Below, in pieces: positions 39,180-48,680 of a stretch of 64,000 nt of DNA; position 1 is the stretch's first letter, and every line of letters begins with the position of its first letter. The DNA is from Providencia rettgeri (GTDB taxonomy: Bacteria; Pseudomonadota; Gammaproteobacteria; Enterobacterales; Enterobacteriaceae), in NCBI RefSeq assembly GCF_013702265.1, contig NZ_CP059348.1:3959757-4023756 (forward strand). Direction: 5' to 3'. The position numbers and the translations under genes are program-made. The notes under the pieces are model-generated. The model saw only the letters and a list, made by a program, of their open reading frames with translations. It was not told the DNA's origin and searched no databases.

Positions 39180-39893
39180 TTATTTCAGCGCTTCTCGCTG
39201 AGCTTCGAAAATGGTATCTAGCCCCGTTTTCGCTAATGCTAAAAGAGCTAAAAGCTCTTCATGGCTGAATGGTTCGCCTTCTGCGGTACCTTGTACCTCA
39301 ATCATTCGACCATCATCCATCATTACGACGTTCATATCCGTTTCTGCAGCAGAATCTTCAACATACTCCAGGTCACACAGCGCTTCTTGGTTAACGATAC
39401 CCACAGACACCGCAGCAACCATGGATTTCAGAGGGCTTTTCGCTAATTTGCCTTGAGCAACCATGTTATTCAGTGCATCAACCAATGCAACACATGCGCC
39501 GGAAATCGCCGCAGTACGTGTACCGCCATCTGCTTGGATAACATCGCAGTCCAACGTAATGGTGTGTTCGCCAAGTTTTTTCAGGTCAACCGCCGCACGT
39601 AATGAACGCGCGATCAGTCGTTGAATTTCCATAGTACGACCGGTTTGCTTCCCTTTTGCCGCTTCACGTTGGTTACGGGAGTTCGTTGCGCGAGGTAACA
39701 TACCGTATTCTGCGGTTACCCAACCTTGTCCCTGACCTTTTAAGAAACGAGGAACACCTTCTTCAACGGTCGCGTTACATAACACCTTAGTGTCGCCAAA
39801 CTCAATAAGAACAGAGCCTTCCGCGTGCTTTGTATAATTACGCGTAATTTTTATTGGACGCATCTGGTCTGCTAATCTACCTGCTGGGCGCAT
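39180..39893 (-). CDS. rph: Ribonuclease PH, full length
   Basis: The 237-residue phosphorolytic 3'-5' exoribonuclease trims tRNA 3' ends. It begins [20 protein letters not shown], has the phosphate-binding [15 protein letters not shown] near residues 124-138 and ends with the [14 protein letters not shown] region. It is intact, unlike the frameshifted copy of E. coli K-12, so the pyrE leader is translated through to the natural stop. It diverges from yicC. Confidence 0.95.
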   Translation of the reverse strand: MRPAGRLADQMRPIKITRNYTKHAEGSVLIEFGDTKVLCNATVEEGVPRFLKGQGQGWVTAEYGMLPRATNSRNQREAAKGKQTGRTMEIQRLIARSLRAAVDLKKLGEHTITLDCDVIQADGGTRTAAISGACVALVDALNNMVAQGKLAKSPLKSMVAAVSVGIVNQEALCDLEYVEDSAAETDMNVVMMDDGRMIEVQGTAEGEPFSHEELLALLALAKTGLDTIFEAQREALK

Positions 39894-40016
39894 GGTGTTA
39901 TCTCCGTTATCAACTCAAATTGGCACGTATTATACGTTGTTAATCGGATAATGCCTATCCTGTCATCCGTCATAGCGCTATAATCCTGTTATCTCAATGA
40001 ATGATAGGAACGAATT

Positions 40017-40880
40017 ATGATCCGTAGTATGACTGCTTTTGCCCGCCGTGATATCAAGGGTGAATGGGGGAATGCGGCTTGGGAGCTGCGTTCCGTAAAC
40101 CAGCGTTATTTAGAAACCTATATCCGTTTACCCGAGCAATTTCGCAGCTTAGAGCCAGTTATCCGTGAACGCCTTCGTTCCCGCCTAACCCGTGGTAAAG
40201 TCGAATGTAATCTGCGTTTTGACTTAGATGGTGCTCACCGTGGTGAGTTACTACTCAATGAAGATTTAGCTCGCCAGCTGATTAGCGCAGCAAACTGGGT
40301 AAAAAATTACAGCCACGAAGGTGAAATTAACCCATTAGAAATCTTACGCTGGCCGGGTGTGATGTCCGCTGGTGAACAAGATTTAGACGCGATTAGTGAA
40401 CAGTTAATGGCTGGCTTAGATGAAACCATCGATGCCTTTATCCAAAGCCGTGAAGCAGAAGGTGCAGCGCTGCATAGCCTTATCGAGCAACGTCTGGATG
40501 GTGTTTTGGTTGAAGTTGCCAAAGTTCGCCAACATATGCCTGAAATCCTACAATGGCAGCGTGACCGTCTACAAAGCAAGCTAGACGATGCCCAAATCCA
40601 AGTAGACAGTAATCGTTTAGAGCAAGAGCTGATTTTACTGGCTCAGCGCGTTGATGTCGCTGAAGAGTTAGACCGACTGGAAGCGCACGTTAAAGAGACA
40701 CGCAATATTCTGAAGAAAAAAGAAGCTAGCGGTCGTCGCCTCGATTTTATGATGCAAGAGTTTAACCGCGAATCAAACACCCTTGCCTCTAAGTCTATTA
40801 ATAGTGAAGTGACTAACTCTGCTGTTGAACTTAAAGTGCTGATCGAGCAAATGCGCGAACAGATTCAGAACATCGAATAA
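40017..40880 (+). CDS. yicC: YicC family endoribonuclease
   Basis: The 287-residue protein begins MIRSMTAFARRDIKGEWG, the standard YicC N-terminus. It has ELRSVNQRYLE near residues 23-33 and the C-terminal DUF1732 part with GRRLDFMMQEFNRESNT near 241-257, followed by VELKVLIEQMREQIQNIE. E. coli YicC is an RNase that acts in RhyB turnover; that role is transferred here by homology. AGGAACG precedes the ATG. It diverges from rph. Confidence 0.93.
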   Translation: MIRSMTAFARRDIKGEWGNAAWELRSVNQRYLETYIRLPEQFRSLEPVIRERLRSRLTRGKVECNLRFDLDGAHRGELLLNEDLARQLISAANWVKNYSHEGEINPLEILRWPGVMSAGEQDLDAISEQLMAGLDETIDAFIQSREAEGAALHSLIEQRLDGVLVEVAKVRQHMPEILQWQRDRLQSKLDDAQIQVDSNRLEQELILLAQRVDVAEELDRLEAHVKETRNILKKKEASGRRLDFMMQEFNRESNTLASKSINSEVTNSAVELKVLIEQMREQIQNIE

Positions 40881-40903
40881 AATTCACTTTTCAGAGTAAC
40901 TTC

Positions 40904-40938
40904 AAGCCAGCTTATTCACTGAATTCGCTGGCTTTTTT
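40904..40938. terminator. Terminator after yicC
   Basis: AAGCCAGC pairs with GCTGGCTT across a 15-base loop and is followed by TTTT. It separates yicC from the convergent xapB. Confidence 0.8.
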
Positions 40939-40956
40939 ATTAAGTCAAACTCAACC

Positions 40957-42213
40957 TTAACCCGCTTTTGCCATTTCCAACGGTTTCTCACGCTGGTGCT
41001 TATAATGGAAAGAGAAGTAGAAAATCACGGCCAATATTACGGTGTAGGACGAGAACACCAGCCAAATTGACTGCCAATCCTTCACGCCATCCACACTAAA
41101 GTAGTCGACGACCAATCCGCTCAATATCGCCCCAAAATAGGCGCCCACACCATTCACCATGGTCATAAACAACCCTTGAGCACTGGCACGCATACGGTGA
41201 TCCACTTCCTGCTCAATAAAAATAGAGCCGGAAATATTAAAGAAATCAAACGCACAGCCATACACAATCATCGACATAATTAAGAACATCAAACCGATAG
41301 TCGATGGGTCACCGAATGCAAAGAAACCAAATCGTAATGTCCATGCCAACATACTGAGCAGCATGACGGTTTTAATGCCATAACGCTTTAAAAAGAATGG
41401 AATAGCAAGAATAAATGCCACTTCGGCCATTTGGGAAACTGACAGCAAAATCGATGGATACTGAACAATCAAACTGTCTTGATACAGCGGGTTACGCGCA
41501 AAATCATGCAAGAACGGGCTACCAAACGTATTGGTAATTTGCAGAACCGCGCCCAGTAGCATCGCAAACAGGAAAAATACCGCCATAATCGGCTTTTTGA
41601 ACAACACTAAGGCATCTAACCCAAGCTTGCTCATCCAACTGGTGGTAATCGCCTGCTTATTCACTGCCATTTTTGGTAATGTCAGGGAATACATCGCGAG
41701 CAGCAACGAACAACTTCCCGCCACATACAGCTGCATACTACTCAACTCAAACTTCAGTAAACTAATGCTCCACATCGCCGCAATAAATCCTACGGTACCA
41801 AATACACGAATGGGCGGGAAATTAGCAACAGAGTCTAGCTGATACTGACTTAGCGATGAGTAGCTAATGGTGTTCGACAAGGCAATCGTCGGCATAAATG
41901 CCATCGCATTAATTAACATTGCCCAGAACATCACTGAAGGATCCGCCACCGTCGCAGCGTAAAACAATGAACCCGCACAAATAATATGGCAAAGCATATA
42001 CAGGCGGTTTGCAGGAATATATTTATCCGCAATGATGCCGATTAATCCGGGCATCAAAATAGCGGCAATCCCTTTCGAGCTGTACACCATACCGACTTCA
42101 GCCCCGGAGAAATCCAAGGTTTTCATCATGTAGGCACCCAATGTCACCAGCCAACTTCCCCAAACAAAATATTGCAGAAAAAGCATGACCTTTAAACGAG
42201 ACTTAATATTCAT
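40957..42213 (-). CDS. xapB: Nucleoside:H+ symporter, XapB type
   Basis: The 418-residue, twelve-helix MFS protein of the NupG/XapB family has the same length as both E. coli members. The N-terminus FLQYFVWGSWLVTLGAYM, the FPPIRVFGTVGFIAAMW segment near residues 131-147 and FDFFNISGSIFIEQEVDHR near 323-341 are closer to XapB than to NupG as I recall them. It should import xanthosine and other nucleosides across the inner membrane. It lies 124 bases after xapA and is read with it, the E. coli xapAB order. Confidence 0.88.
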   Translation of the reverse strand: MNIKSRLKVMLFLQYFVWGSWLVTLGAYMMKTLDFSGAEVGMVYSSKGIAAILMPGLIGIIADKYIPANRLYMLCHIICAGSLFYAATVADPSVMFWAMLINAMAFMPTIALSNTISYSSLSQYQLDSVANFPPIRVFGTVGFIAAMWSISLLKFELSSMQLYVAGSCSLLLAMYSLTLPKMAVNKQAITTSWMSKLGLDALVLFKKPIMAVFFLFAMLLGAVLQITNTFGSPFLHDFARNPLYQDSLIVQYPSILLSVSQMAEVAFILAIPFFLKRYGIKTVMLLSMLAWTLRFGFFAFGDPSTIGLMFLIMSMIVYGCAFDFFNISGSIFIEQEVDHRMRASAQGLFMTMVNGVGAYFGAILSGLVVDYFSVDGVKDWQSIWLVFSSYTVILAVIFYFSFHYKHQREKPLEMAKAG

Positions 42214-42304
42214 ACTAGGCTCCGTTTGGAGTGAATTTGGCGGGTAACATTCTCAGCTCGGCAATAATGCCCCAAAGGAAAACCGCTCCCGCACTGTCTT
42301 TCTA

Positions 42305-42337
42305 TTAATTTGATAAAAAGCTTAATTTGATAAAAAG
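42305..42337. repeat. Two-copy 17-bp tandem repeat after xapA
   Basis: TTAATTTGATAAAAAG occurs at 42305-42320 and 42322-42337, spaced by one base and abutting the xapA stop codon. The function is unknown; it may simply be replication slippage. Confidence 0.8.
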
Positions 42338-43156
42338 TTAGAAACGCTCAATCACACCCGTCACTAATTTTAAGAAGGTTGCCTTCACTTTTTCTGCTGT
42401 TTCAATCACTTCATCATGGCTTAAAGGCTGTTCTAAAATGCCGCACGCCATGTTGGTCAGGCAGGAAATACCGACTGTTTTAATCTGAGAATGGTGAGCC
42501 ACCAGCGCTTCAGGTACGGTAGACATTCCCACCGCATCAGCGCCAAGAGTTCTGATCATGCGAATTTCGGCTGGCGTTTCATAGGTTGGGCCTGTCCACC
42601 ACGCATACACGCCTTGGCGCAGAGACACACCTTGCTCCTTCGCGACATCCAAAATCGTTTGGCGCAGCTCTTTGTTGTACACTTCGCTGACATCCAGGAA
42701 ACGTACACCCAGTTCTGGGTTGTTTGGTCCCATTAAAGGGTTATTCGCCGTCAGATTAATATGGTCGGTGATAACCATTAGGTCGCCCGGATTAAAGTCA
42801 GTATTCACCGCTCCGCAGGCGTTGGTGATGATCAATTTTTCCACACCCAGCGCTTTCATTAAACGCACAGGGAACGTCACTTGATCCAGCGAAAAACCTT
42901 CGTAATAGTGAAAGCGACCTTTCATCGCCACTACCGTTTTGCCTGCAATCGTCCCGATCACTAATTCGTTCGCGTGACCTACCGCTTCAGACTTCGCAAA
43001 ATGGGGTACTTCGCTATAAGGAATATGCACCGCATTTTCTAACGTATCAGCAAATGGGCCTAATCCAGACCCTAAAATGATCCCAACAGTGGGCTTCATA
43101 TCCGTACGAGATTGGATAAAACTCAGGCTTTCTAAGATATCTTTGGTGTTGTGCAT
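42338..43156 (-). CDS. xapA: Purine nucleoside (xanthosine) phosphorylase
   Basis: The 272-residue trimeric PNP-family enzyme starts at 43156 (MHNTKDILESLSFIQ) with GGAG upstream; the longer frame to 43240 adds 28 unrelated residues. Motifs are ILGSGLGPFADTL near residues 27-39 (phosphate), GRFHYYEG near 80-87 and NACGAVN near 112-118. MSTVPEALVAHH near 214-225 binds purine and ribose. It splits purine nucleosides to base and ribose-1-phosphate. The XapB neighbour supports XapA over the general trimeric PNP, but xanthosine preference cannot be shown from sequence. Confidence 0.88.
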   Translation of the reverse strand: MHNTKDILESLSFIQSRTDMKPTVGIILGSGLGPFADTLENAVHIPYSEVPHFAKSEAVGHANELVIGTIAGKTVVAMKGRFHYYEGFSLDQVTFPVRLMKALGVEKLIITNACGAVNTDFNPGDLMVITDHINLTANNPLMGPNNPELGVRFLDVSEVYNKELRQTILDVAKEQGVSLRQGVYAWWTGPTYETPAEIRMIRTLGADAVGMSTVPEALVAHHSQIKTVGISCLTNMACGILEQPLSHDEVIETAEKVKATFLKLVTGVIERF

Positions 43157-43260
43157 AATGCGCTCCGCAATCAAATCAAATAAAGAAGATGATTGGGATA
43201 ATAACGTAATTAGAAAATCTAACAGCGATCTTAATCTCATTTTGAGAAAATGTTAATAAA

Positions 43261-43313
43261 CATGACATCTGTTAAAGTACTCGCCATGTGAATCTGTTAA
43301 TCTTGAATGATTA
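43261..43313. promoter_or_regulatory. Candidate operator of the divergent xapA/ROK promoter region
   Basis: ATCTGTTAA occurs at 43267-43275 and 43292-43300, a 25-base period, with CATG-starting flanks that also resemble each other. TAATC-N6-GATTA (43298-43313) overlaps the second copy. The position between the divergent genes suggests regulator sites, probably for the ROK protein (inference). Confidence 0.4.
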
Positions 43314-43359
43314 GCTTTATAACTGGATATTCCACTAGCGAAAACAGGAGGGGGAGCAA

Positions 43360-44562
43360 TTGTTACACCGTTTATTGAACGAATTTCGCACATCCAAAAA
43401 TTCCAAAACTCAAAAACTCAAAACGCTGTATCGGCTGATCCTCAACCACGGACCAATTCGGGCGGAAGCGCTAACCTCCCTCGCGAACATGAAACCCGCG
43501 ACCTGTGCCAGGCTCCTCGATGAACTAAGTAAATGCCAGTTACTCTCCACGTCAGAACTTGGGGAATCAACGGGAGGACGCAAACCCATTTTGTACAGCG
43601 TCAATCCTGCTGATGGCTACTTAATTGGCATTGAGATGAGTGATATTTACTCTACGATTGTGCTGCAAAATCTGAAGTTAGACATTCTTGGCAAAGTCAA
43701 AATCAAGTATGAGCACCTCGAAACTGCCGAAAATATGCTCGACCACCTACTGGACAACGTGGATGACCTACTTGCTAAGCATCAGTTAGATACTCAAAAA
43801 ATCCTGGGGATCGGCATTGCCATCGACCATATTTTAGAACGCGATAAAGTGCCTTATTCTGACTACAGCGCACGGATTCAAGCGCTATATCAGTACATTA
43901 CCCAGCGCGTTCCCTGCTTTGTTCTATTAGGAAGTGGTATCAGCTTCGCGGCCTTTGCGGAGTACCGTTTACGCTACGCTTCTGACAGCCAACGGTTCTT
44001 ACTCACCACTTGTGATACCGACATTCGCAGCTCAACCATTATCAACAACCAATATGCCCCAACGCCAATAAGCACCGCACAAGCGTTCGGCCATACCACT
44101 ATCGACATCAACGGTCAGCGTTGTGAATGCGGTTCATTTGGTTGTTTGAAACAGTACAGTTCCTTGCACGCCATTAAATCTCGCGTGATTCAACATTTAA
44201 GACTTGGCAAGCCATCGGTGATTAACCAACTCGTCAAATCTGAGGATGAAATTAACTATCACACGATTTTTCAGGCACTTGCCCAGAATGATGAGGTGTG
44301 TCTTAAAGCCTTAGAAGAAGCCGCGTATTACTACGGTATCGCCATTGCCAACGCGGTATTAATTACTCAAGCGGATGTGGTGGTTTGCGGGGGAACCCTC
44401 ACCCCAAAAAACCATTTCTTTGAGATGACCAAAAAATCCATTGAGCAAAAACTCTCGATTTTCCCGCATATCAAACCGCGCATTTACCCAGCTAATGATT
44501 CTTATGAAATCGTCGCTCAAGGTGCAGGTGGAATGGTGATGGAAAGCTATCTCTCTGAATGA
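43360..44562 (+). CDS. ROK family transcriptional regulator (NagC/Mlc-like)
   Basis: The 400-residue protein has an N-terminal winged helix (about residues 20-75, with IRAEALTSLANMKPATCARLLDEL) followed by a sugar-kinase-like ROK domain. The ROK zinc site is GHTTIDINGQRCECGSFGCLKQ near 246-267 (one His and three Cys). The domain lacks the catalytic-Asp context of ROK kinases, so it is a regulator. The start is a TTG at 43360 supported by an unusually strong AGGAGGGGGAG. It diverges from xapA across about 200 bases. In E. coli the xap genes are controlled by XapR, a LysR protein, so the pairing differs. The effector is unknown. Confidence 0.85.
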   Translation: MLHRLLNEFRTSKNSKTQKLKTLYRLILNHGPIRAEALTSLANMKPATCARLLDELSKCQLLSTSELGESTGGRKPILYSVNPADGYLIGIEMSDIYSTIVLQNLKLDILGKVKIKYEHLETAENMLDHLLDNVDDLLAKHQLDTQKILGIGIAIDHILERDKVPYSDYSARIQALYQYITQRVPCFVLLGSGISFAAFAEYRLRYASDSQRFLLTTCDTDIRSSTIINNQYAPTPISTAQAFGHTTIDINGQRCECGSFGCLKQYSSLHAIKSRVIQHLRLGKPSVINQLVKSEDEINYHTIFQALAQNDEVCLKALEEAAYYYGIAIANAVLITQADVVVCGGTLTPKNHFFEMTKKSIEQKLSIFPHIKPRIYPANDSYEIVAQGAGGMVMESYLSE

Positions 44563-44578
44563 CAATGGATACAAATAA

Positions 44579-44605
44579 AAAATGCCCCAACCTGTGGGGC
44601 ATTTT
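44579..44605. terminator. Bidirectional terminator between the ROK gene and ugd
   Basis: AAAATGCCCCA pairs perfectly with TGGGGCATTTT around ACCTG, with A and T runs inside the arms serving both directions. Confidence 0.88.
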
Positions 44606-44634
44606 CATTATAAATCACTGGTGACTATTTAATC

Positions 44635-45801
44635 TTAGTCATTACCAAACAAGTCACGGGTATAGACTTTATCTGCCACATCATCCAGCTCAGGCACCAT
44701 GCGGTTTGCCAGAATAATGTCGCTTTCTGCTTTGAAGGTTTCTAAGTCACGGATAACTTTTGAGCGGAAGAATTCATCTTCTTTCAGTACTGGTTCGTAA
44801 ACCACCACTTCAATCCCTTTGGCTTTGATACGCTTCATTACACCCTGCACCGCAGAAGCACGGAAGTTATCGGAGCCGGCTTTCATCACTAAGCGATACA
44901 CACCCACTTTACGAGGTGCTTTAGCAATAATCGCATCCGAGATAAAGTCTTTACGCGTGCGGTTAGATTCGACAATCGCGTTAATTAGGTTGTTCGGTAC
45001 ATCGTCGTAGTTCGCCAGTAACTGCTTGGTGTCTTTTGGTAAGCAGTAGCCGCCATAACCGAAGGATGGGTTATTGTAGTGGCTGCCGATACGTGGGTCT
45101 AAAGAAACCCCTTCAATGATTTGACGCGCATTCAAACCACGGCTTTCTGCGTAAGTGTCTAATTCGTTGAAGTATGCCACACGCATGGCTAAGAAGGTGT
45201 TGGCGAACAGTTTAACCGCTTCGGCTTCAGTCCCGTCAGTAAACAGCACCGGTACATCTTTCTTAATCGCGCCTTCTAACAGTAAGTCAGCGAAAATCTG
45301 TGCACGTTCAGAACGTTCTCCCACCACGATACGGGACGGGTACAAGTTATCCCACAGCGCGCGACCTTCACGTAAGAATTCTGGGGAGAAAATCACGTTG
45401 GTGTAACCGAACTCTTCACGCAGACGCTCTGTAAAGCCCACTGGAATAGTAGATTTGACGATAATGGTCGCGTCTGGGTTCAGTTTGTTCACATCGTGAA
45501 TAACGGATTCCACGGAGTTAGTGTTGAAGTAGTTAGTTTTTGGGTCGTAGTCTGTCGGGGTCGCCACAATCACGTATTGCGCGCCAGTATAGGCTTCGAC
45601 TTTATCTTCGGTTGCACGGAAATTAAGCTGTTTTTCCGTTAAAAACTGTTCGATTTCGGTATCGATAATTGGGGATTGCTTATTATTAAGCATCGCCACT
45701 TTTTCAGGAATGATATCCACCGCCACCACTTCGTGGTGTTGGGACAGTAACATGGCGTTAGACAGACCGACGTAGCCGGTACCTGCGATTGCTATTTTCA
45801 A
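44635..45801 (-). CDS. ugd: UDP-glucose 6-dehydrogenase
   Basis: The 388-residue NAD-dependent enzyme oxidises UDP-Glc to UDP-glucuronic acid. NAD-binding [17 protein letters not shown] lies at residues 3-19, [12 protein letters not shown] near 138-149 and the catalytic Cys253 in [15 protein letters not shown]. It is 60 bases after the UDP-GlcA 4-epimerase gene, so the two probably form one transcript making UDP-GlcA and then UDP-GalA for LPS. It could also serve aminoarabinose synthesis if arn genes exist elsewhere. Confidence 0.95.
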   Translation of the reverse strand: MKIAIAGTGYVGLSNAMLLSQHHEVVAVDIIPEKVAMLNNKQSPIIDTEIEQFLTEKQLNFRATEDKVEAYTGAQYVIVATPTDYDPKTNYFNTNSVESVIHDVNKLNPDATIIVKSTIPVGFTERLREEFGYTNVIFSPEFLREGRALWDNLYPSRIVVGERSERAQIFADLLLEGAIKKDVPVLFTDGTEAEAVKLFANTFLAMRVAYFNELDTYAESRGLNARQIIEGVSLDPRIGSHYNNPSFGYGGYCLPKDTKQLLANYDDVPNNLINAIVESNRTRKDFISDAIIAKAPRKVGVYRLVMKAGSDNFRASAVQGVMKRIKAKGIEVVVYEPVLKEDEFFRSKVIRDLETFKAESDIILANRMVPELDDVADKVYTRDLFGND

Positions 45802-45861
45802 ACTTGCCTCTCAAATCCTTCTGCGGATATTTCAGGTGGTTTATGATATCGATGGTCAGTA

Positions 45862-46863
45862 TTAACGGTGATAATACGATTTATACCAGTCAACAAATGC
45901 CTGAACACCCTGTTCAATAGAAACTTGTGGGCGATAGCCGGTGACGTTAAACAGGTCTTCGGTGTCTGCCCATGTCGTGTAAACATCTCCCGCTTGCATC
46001 GGTAAGAAGTTCTTAATGGCTTCTTTTCCTAACGCATTTTCCAATGCAGAAATAAAATCGATCAGCTTCACTGGCTGCCCATTCCCAATATTATAAATGC
46101 GGTAAGGTGCGCTGCTTTGCGCTGGCGAATCAGAACGATTTTGCGGGTCTGCTTGCGGAATTATATCTGAAACGCGAATAACACCTTCGACAATATCATC
46201 AATGAAAGTGAAATCACGGCTAAGATCGCCGTTATTATAAACATCGATAGGTTCACCCGCTAAGATAGCTTTGGTGAATTTAAACAGTGCCATATCTGGG
46301 CGTCCCCACGGGCCATACACGGTGAAAAAGCGTAAGCCTGTCGTCGGCAGCTGATAAAGATGCGAATAAGAGTGCGCCATTAACTCATTGGCTTTTTTGG
46401 TCGCGGCGTACAATGAGATAGGGTGATCGGTGGACATATCGGTGGTGAATGGCATTTTGTCGGTTACGCCATACACCGAACTTGAAGAGGCATACACCAA
46501 GTGTTTCACTTTCGCTTGGCGGCAGCCTTCTAAAATCGCCAAATGCCCATTCAGATTGCTATCAGCATAGGCAAATGGGTTTTGTAATGAGTAACGCACC
46601 CCTGCCTGTGCGGCAAGGTGGATAACGCGGTCAAAATTCTCTTGAGTACACAGCACCAGCACTTTTTCGCGGTCAGTGATATCAAGAGGAATAAACCGGA
46701 ACTGCGGATATTGTTCAAGAATATGCAGTCGAGACTGTTTCAATCCCTGATCATAATAGGCGTTCATATTATCGATACCGATAACTTCATGCCCACTTTC
46801 TAACAGTCTTTGACACAATCTAAAACCAATAAACCCGGCACTTCCCGTGACCAAATATTTCAT
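45862..46863 (-). CDS. UDP-glucuronate 4-epimerase (CapI/Uge-like)
   Basis: The 333-residue extended SDR protein has [15 protein letters not shown] at residues 7-21, [12 protein letters not shown] near 82-93, SSSSVYG near 126-132, catalytic Tyr152 and Lys156 in YAATKKANE, and [17 protein letters not shown] further on. These match UDP-GlcA 4-epimerases (CapI, Uge, WbnF), which make UDP-galacturonic acid. The upstream neighbour is the membrane sulfatase-fold gene and the downstream one is ugd, which makes its substrate. LPS cores of related genera contain GalA, which fits this role. Confidence 0.88.
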   Translation of the reverse strand: MKYLVTGSAGFIGFRLCQRLLESGHEVIGIDNMNAYYDQGLKQSRLHILEQYPQFRFIPLDITDREKVLVLCTQENFDRVIHLAAQAGVRYSLQNPFAYADSNLNGHLAILEGCRQAKVKHLVYASSSSVYGVTDKMPFTTDMSTDHPISLYAATKKANELMAHSYSHLYQLPTTGLRFFTVYGPWGRPDMALFKFTKAILAGEPIDVYNNGDLSRDFTFIDDIVEGVIRVSDIIPQADPQNRSDSPAQSSAPYRIYNIGNGQPVKLIDFISALENALGKEAIKNFLPMQAGDVYTTWADTEDLFNVTGYRPQVSIEQGVQAFVDWYKSYYHR

Positions 46864-46928
46864 ATTCGTTATCTTCTTACGTTATTAAATGATGGTTTAT
46901 CAACATTCTAGCACTAATTAGAGATAAA

Positions 46929-48605
46929 CTACTTGGTCTCATCTTTATTGGCGACACCGAGCACATGATAAATATAGTGGCGATAACCATCGAGTAACTG
47001 CTTATCTTCACAGTCATTCAGTTTACCGTCGCATAAATGACGCATCTTAATGTTTGCTTCATAGAATGGCGAAACTTTTAAGTTCGCGCGTTCCAATAAC
47101 ATGCCGCCAAGGAATGAAATATCCGTTAACTCACCCGTTTTAATTTCAGTACCCGCTTTGAGATTATCTCTTAGGGTAAACTGCGTCGCATAAGCAGGGG
47201 ACGATAATGTGGACTGATATTTATCTAAGCTGATCCCCGGTTGATGGTCTCCAAAATAGAGGAACATCATTGGACGCTGCCGCTTTTCCATAAACGAAAC
47301 AAAGTCACGAATGGCATCATCAGAGTGGACAATTTTTTCCATATAATGACTAAATTCGCCCGCGGAATCTTTATTATCTAGCTTATCTTTAATTCCGTAA
47401 TCATCACTGTGCCCTTCTTTATAAGGCCCGTGTTCATACATGGTTAGTGCAAAAATAAAGACGGGCTTGTCCGTTTCTGTTGCCAAAATTTCTTTCACGT
47501 ACTTCAGCATATCTTCCGTGCTGATCGTCCATAAATTATCTTGCAACTTACCGGGATAGCCTAACTCTTGAGGCTGAATGATACGGTCAACGCCCAGCGT
47601 TTCATAAGCGTGACCTGAATGATAAGCCCCTTTATTAAACGGTGTTAGGACAACCGTGTAATAACCGTTGGCTTTCATCTCTTTAAATAAGCTGTTATTT
47701 AAATGATCGACCACAAAATAGAACACACCACTTTTTTGTGCCCCGAAATCATCGCTATTTAACCCCGTTAATGCGGAAAACTCAGATAACCATGTTCCAC
47801 CACCAAAGGTTTGTACGCGCATCGGACTATGTGCAGTTAAATTGACATCTTGCTGGAACATAAATAACTCTGGCAGTTTCGTTCCCGCAGGTAAATCATA
47901 AACTTTTGGGTCAACCGTAGATTCTTGTAATAACAGCAGAATGTCAGGCTTTTCGGTTTGTGCATTATTTGCCACAGAAACATTGTTTGCTAAAGAAACA
48001 TTCTCAGCTTTTTGCTCAAAATAGCTCGCATCACCGACAAAATGCGGTGATTTGTATTTCGCATTCTGTGCAGACATCACCAAGTTAGTCACTGTACCGC
48101 GGCCTTTCGGCAAGGTTTGTGACCATTTATCAAAGTAATGCGCACTTGCCCAATCCGCCCCGAAGTAGCCCACGATGACCATGAGCACACTAACCACGCG
48201 TGATACCTTGCGTTTACATGGTGTAGATAAACGCCAACTGATCACACCGTTGATGATAAGCAGAATAAATAACGCAAGTACCGCCACCCCCGCCAACCAA
48301 TAGTGGCCTAATGTCCCTAAGTTGGAGGTATCCGTCATCAAATTAATATCAGTAAAGAAAAGTTGCTCTTTATAATAGTGAACTTTCAACTGGTTAAAGA
48401 TTTTGATGATAATAAACAGGGTACTCGTAATAATTGCAGAGAAAACCCAGCGAGCAGTAACTGTAAATAAAACACCAAATATGACAGCGTAAACACAAAT
48501 GGAAATCAGACCAGGATAAATAACGCCGCTTTTTTCAAAGACTAAAAATAGCGAGCCAATAAAAATCAGCGCCAGATAAATACTCGCAATTAGTTTTTTA
48601 TTCAT
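46929..48605 (-). CDS. LtaS/EptA-like membrane sulfatase-fold transferase
   Basis: The chosen ATG at 48605 has GGAAG five bases upstream and gives 558 residues; a GTG at 48623 would add six. About five N-terminal transmembrane helices (to roughly residue 155) precede a periplasmic alkaline-phosphatase-superfamily domain. LLQESTVDP supplies a metal-binding Glu, and the probable nucleophile is Thr271 in FGGGTWLSEFSALTG. YFGDHQPG carries the Asp-His metal ligands. The fold transfers phosphoethanolamine or phosphoglycerol to glycans or lipids, but which is not decidable here. It lies 65 bases upstream of the epimerase and probably shares its operon. Confidence 0.8.
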   Translation of the reverse strand: MNKKLIASIYLALIFIGSLFLVFEKSGVIYPGLISICVYAVIFGVLFTVTARWVFSAIITSTLFIIIKIFNQLKVHYYKEQLFFTDINLMTDTSNLGTLGHYWLAGVAVLALFILLIINGVISWRLSTPCKRKVSRVVSVLMVIVGYFGADWASAHYFDKWSQTLPKGRGTVTNLVMSAQNAKYKSPHFVGDASYFEQKAENVSLANNVSVANNAQTEKPDILLLLQESTVDPKVYDLPAGTKLPELFMFQQDVNLTAHSPMRVQTFGGGTWLSEFSALTGLNSDDFGAQKSGVFYFVVDHLNNSLFKEMKANGYYTVVLTPFNKGAYHSGHAYETLGVDRIIQPQELGYPGKLQDNLWTISTEDMLKYVKEILATETDKPVFIFALTMYEHGPYKEGHSDDYGIKDKLDNKDSAGEFSHYMEKIVHSDDAIRDFVSFMEKRQRPMMFLYFGDHQPGISLDKYQSTLSSPAYATQFTLRDNLKAGTEIKTGELTDISFLGGMLLERANLKVSPFYEANIKMRHLCDGKLNDCEDKQLLDGYRHYIYHVLGVANKDETK

Positions 48606-48680
48606 TTGACTTCCACAATTCACAAAAAGGTATCGAGGTTAATAAAACTGCCAGCATTATAATGGCGGAAACCCTACAAT

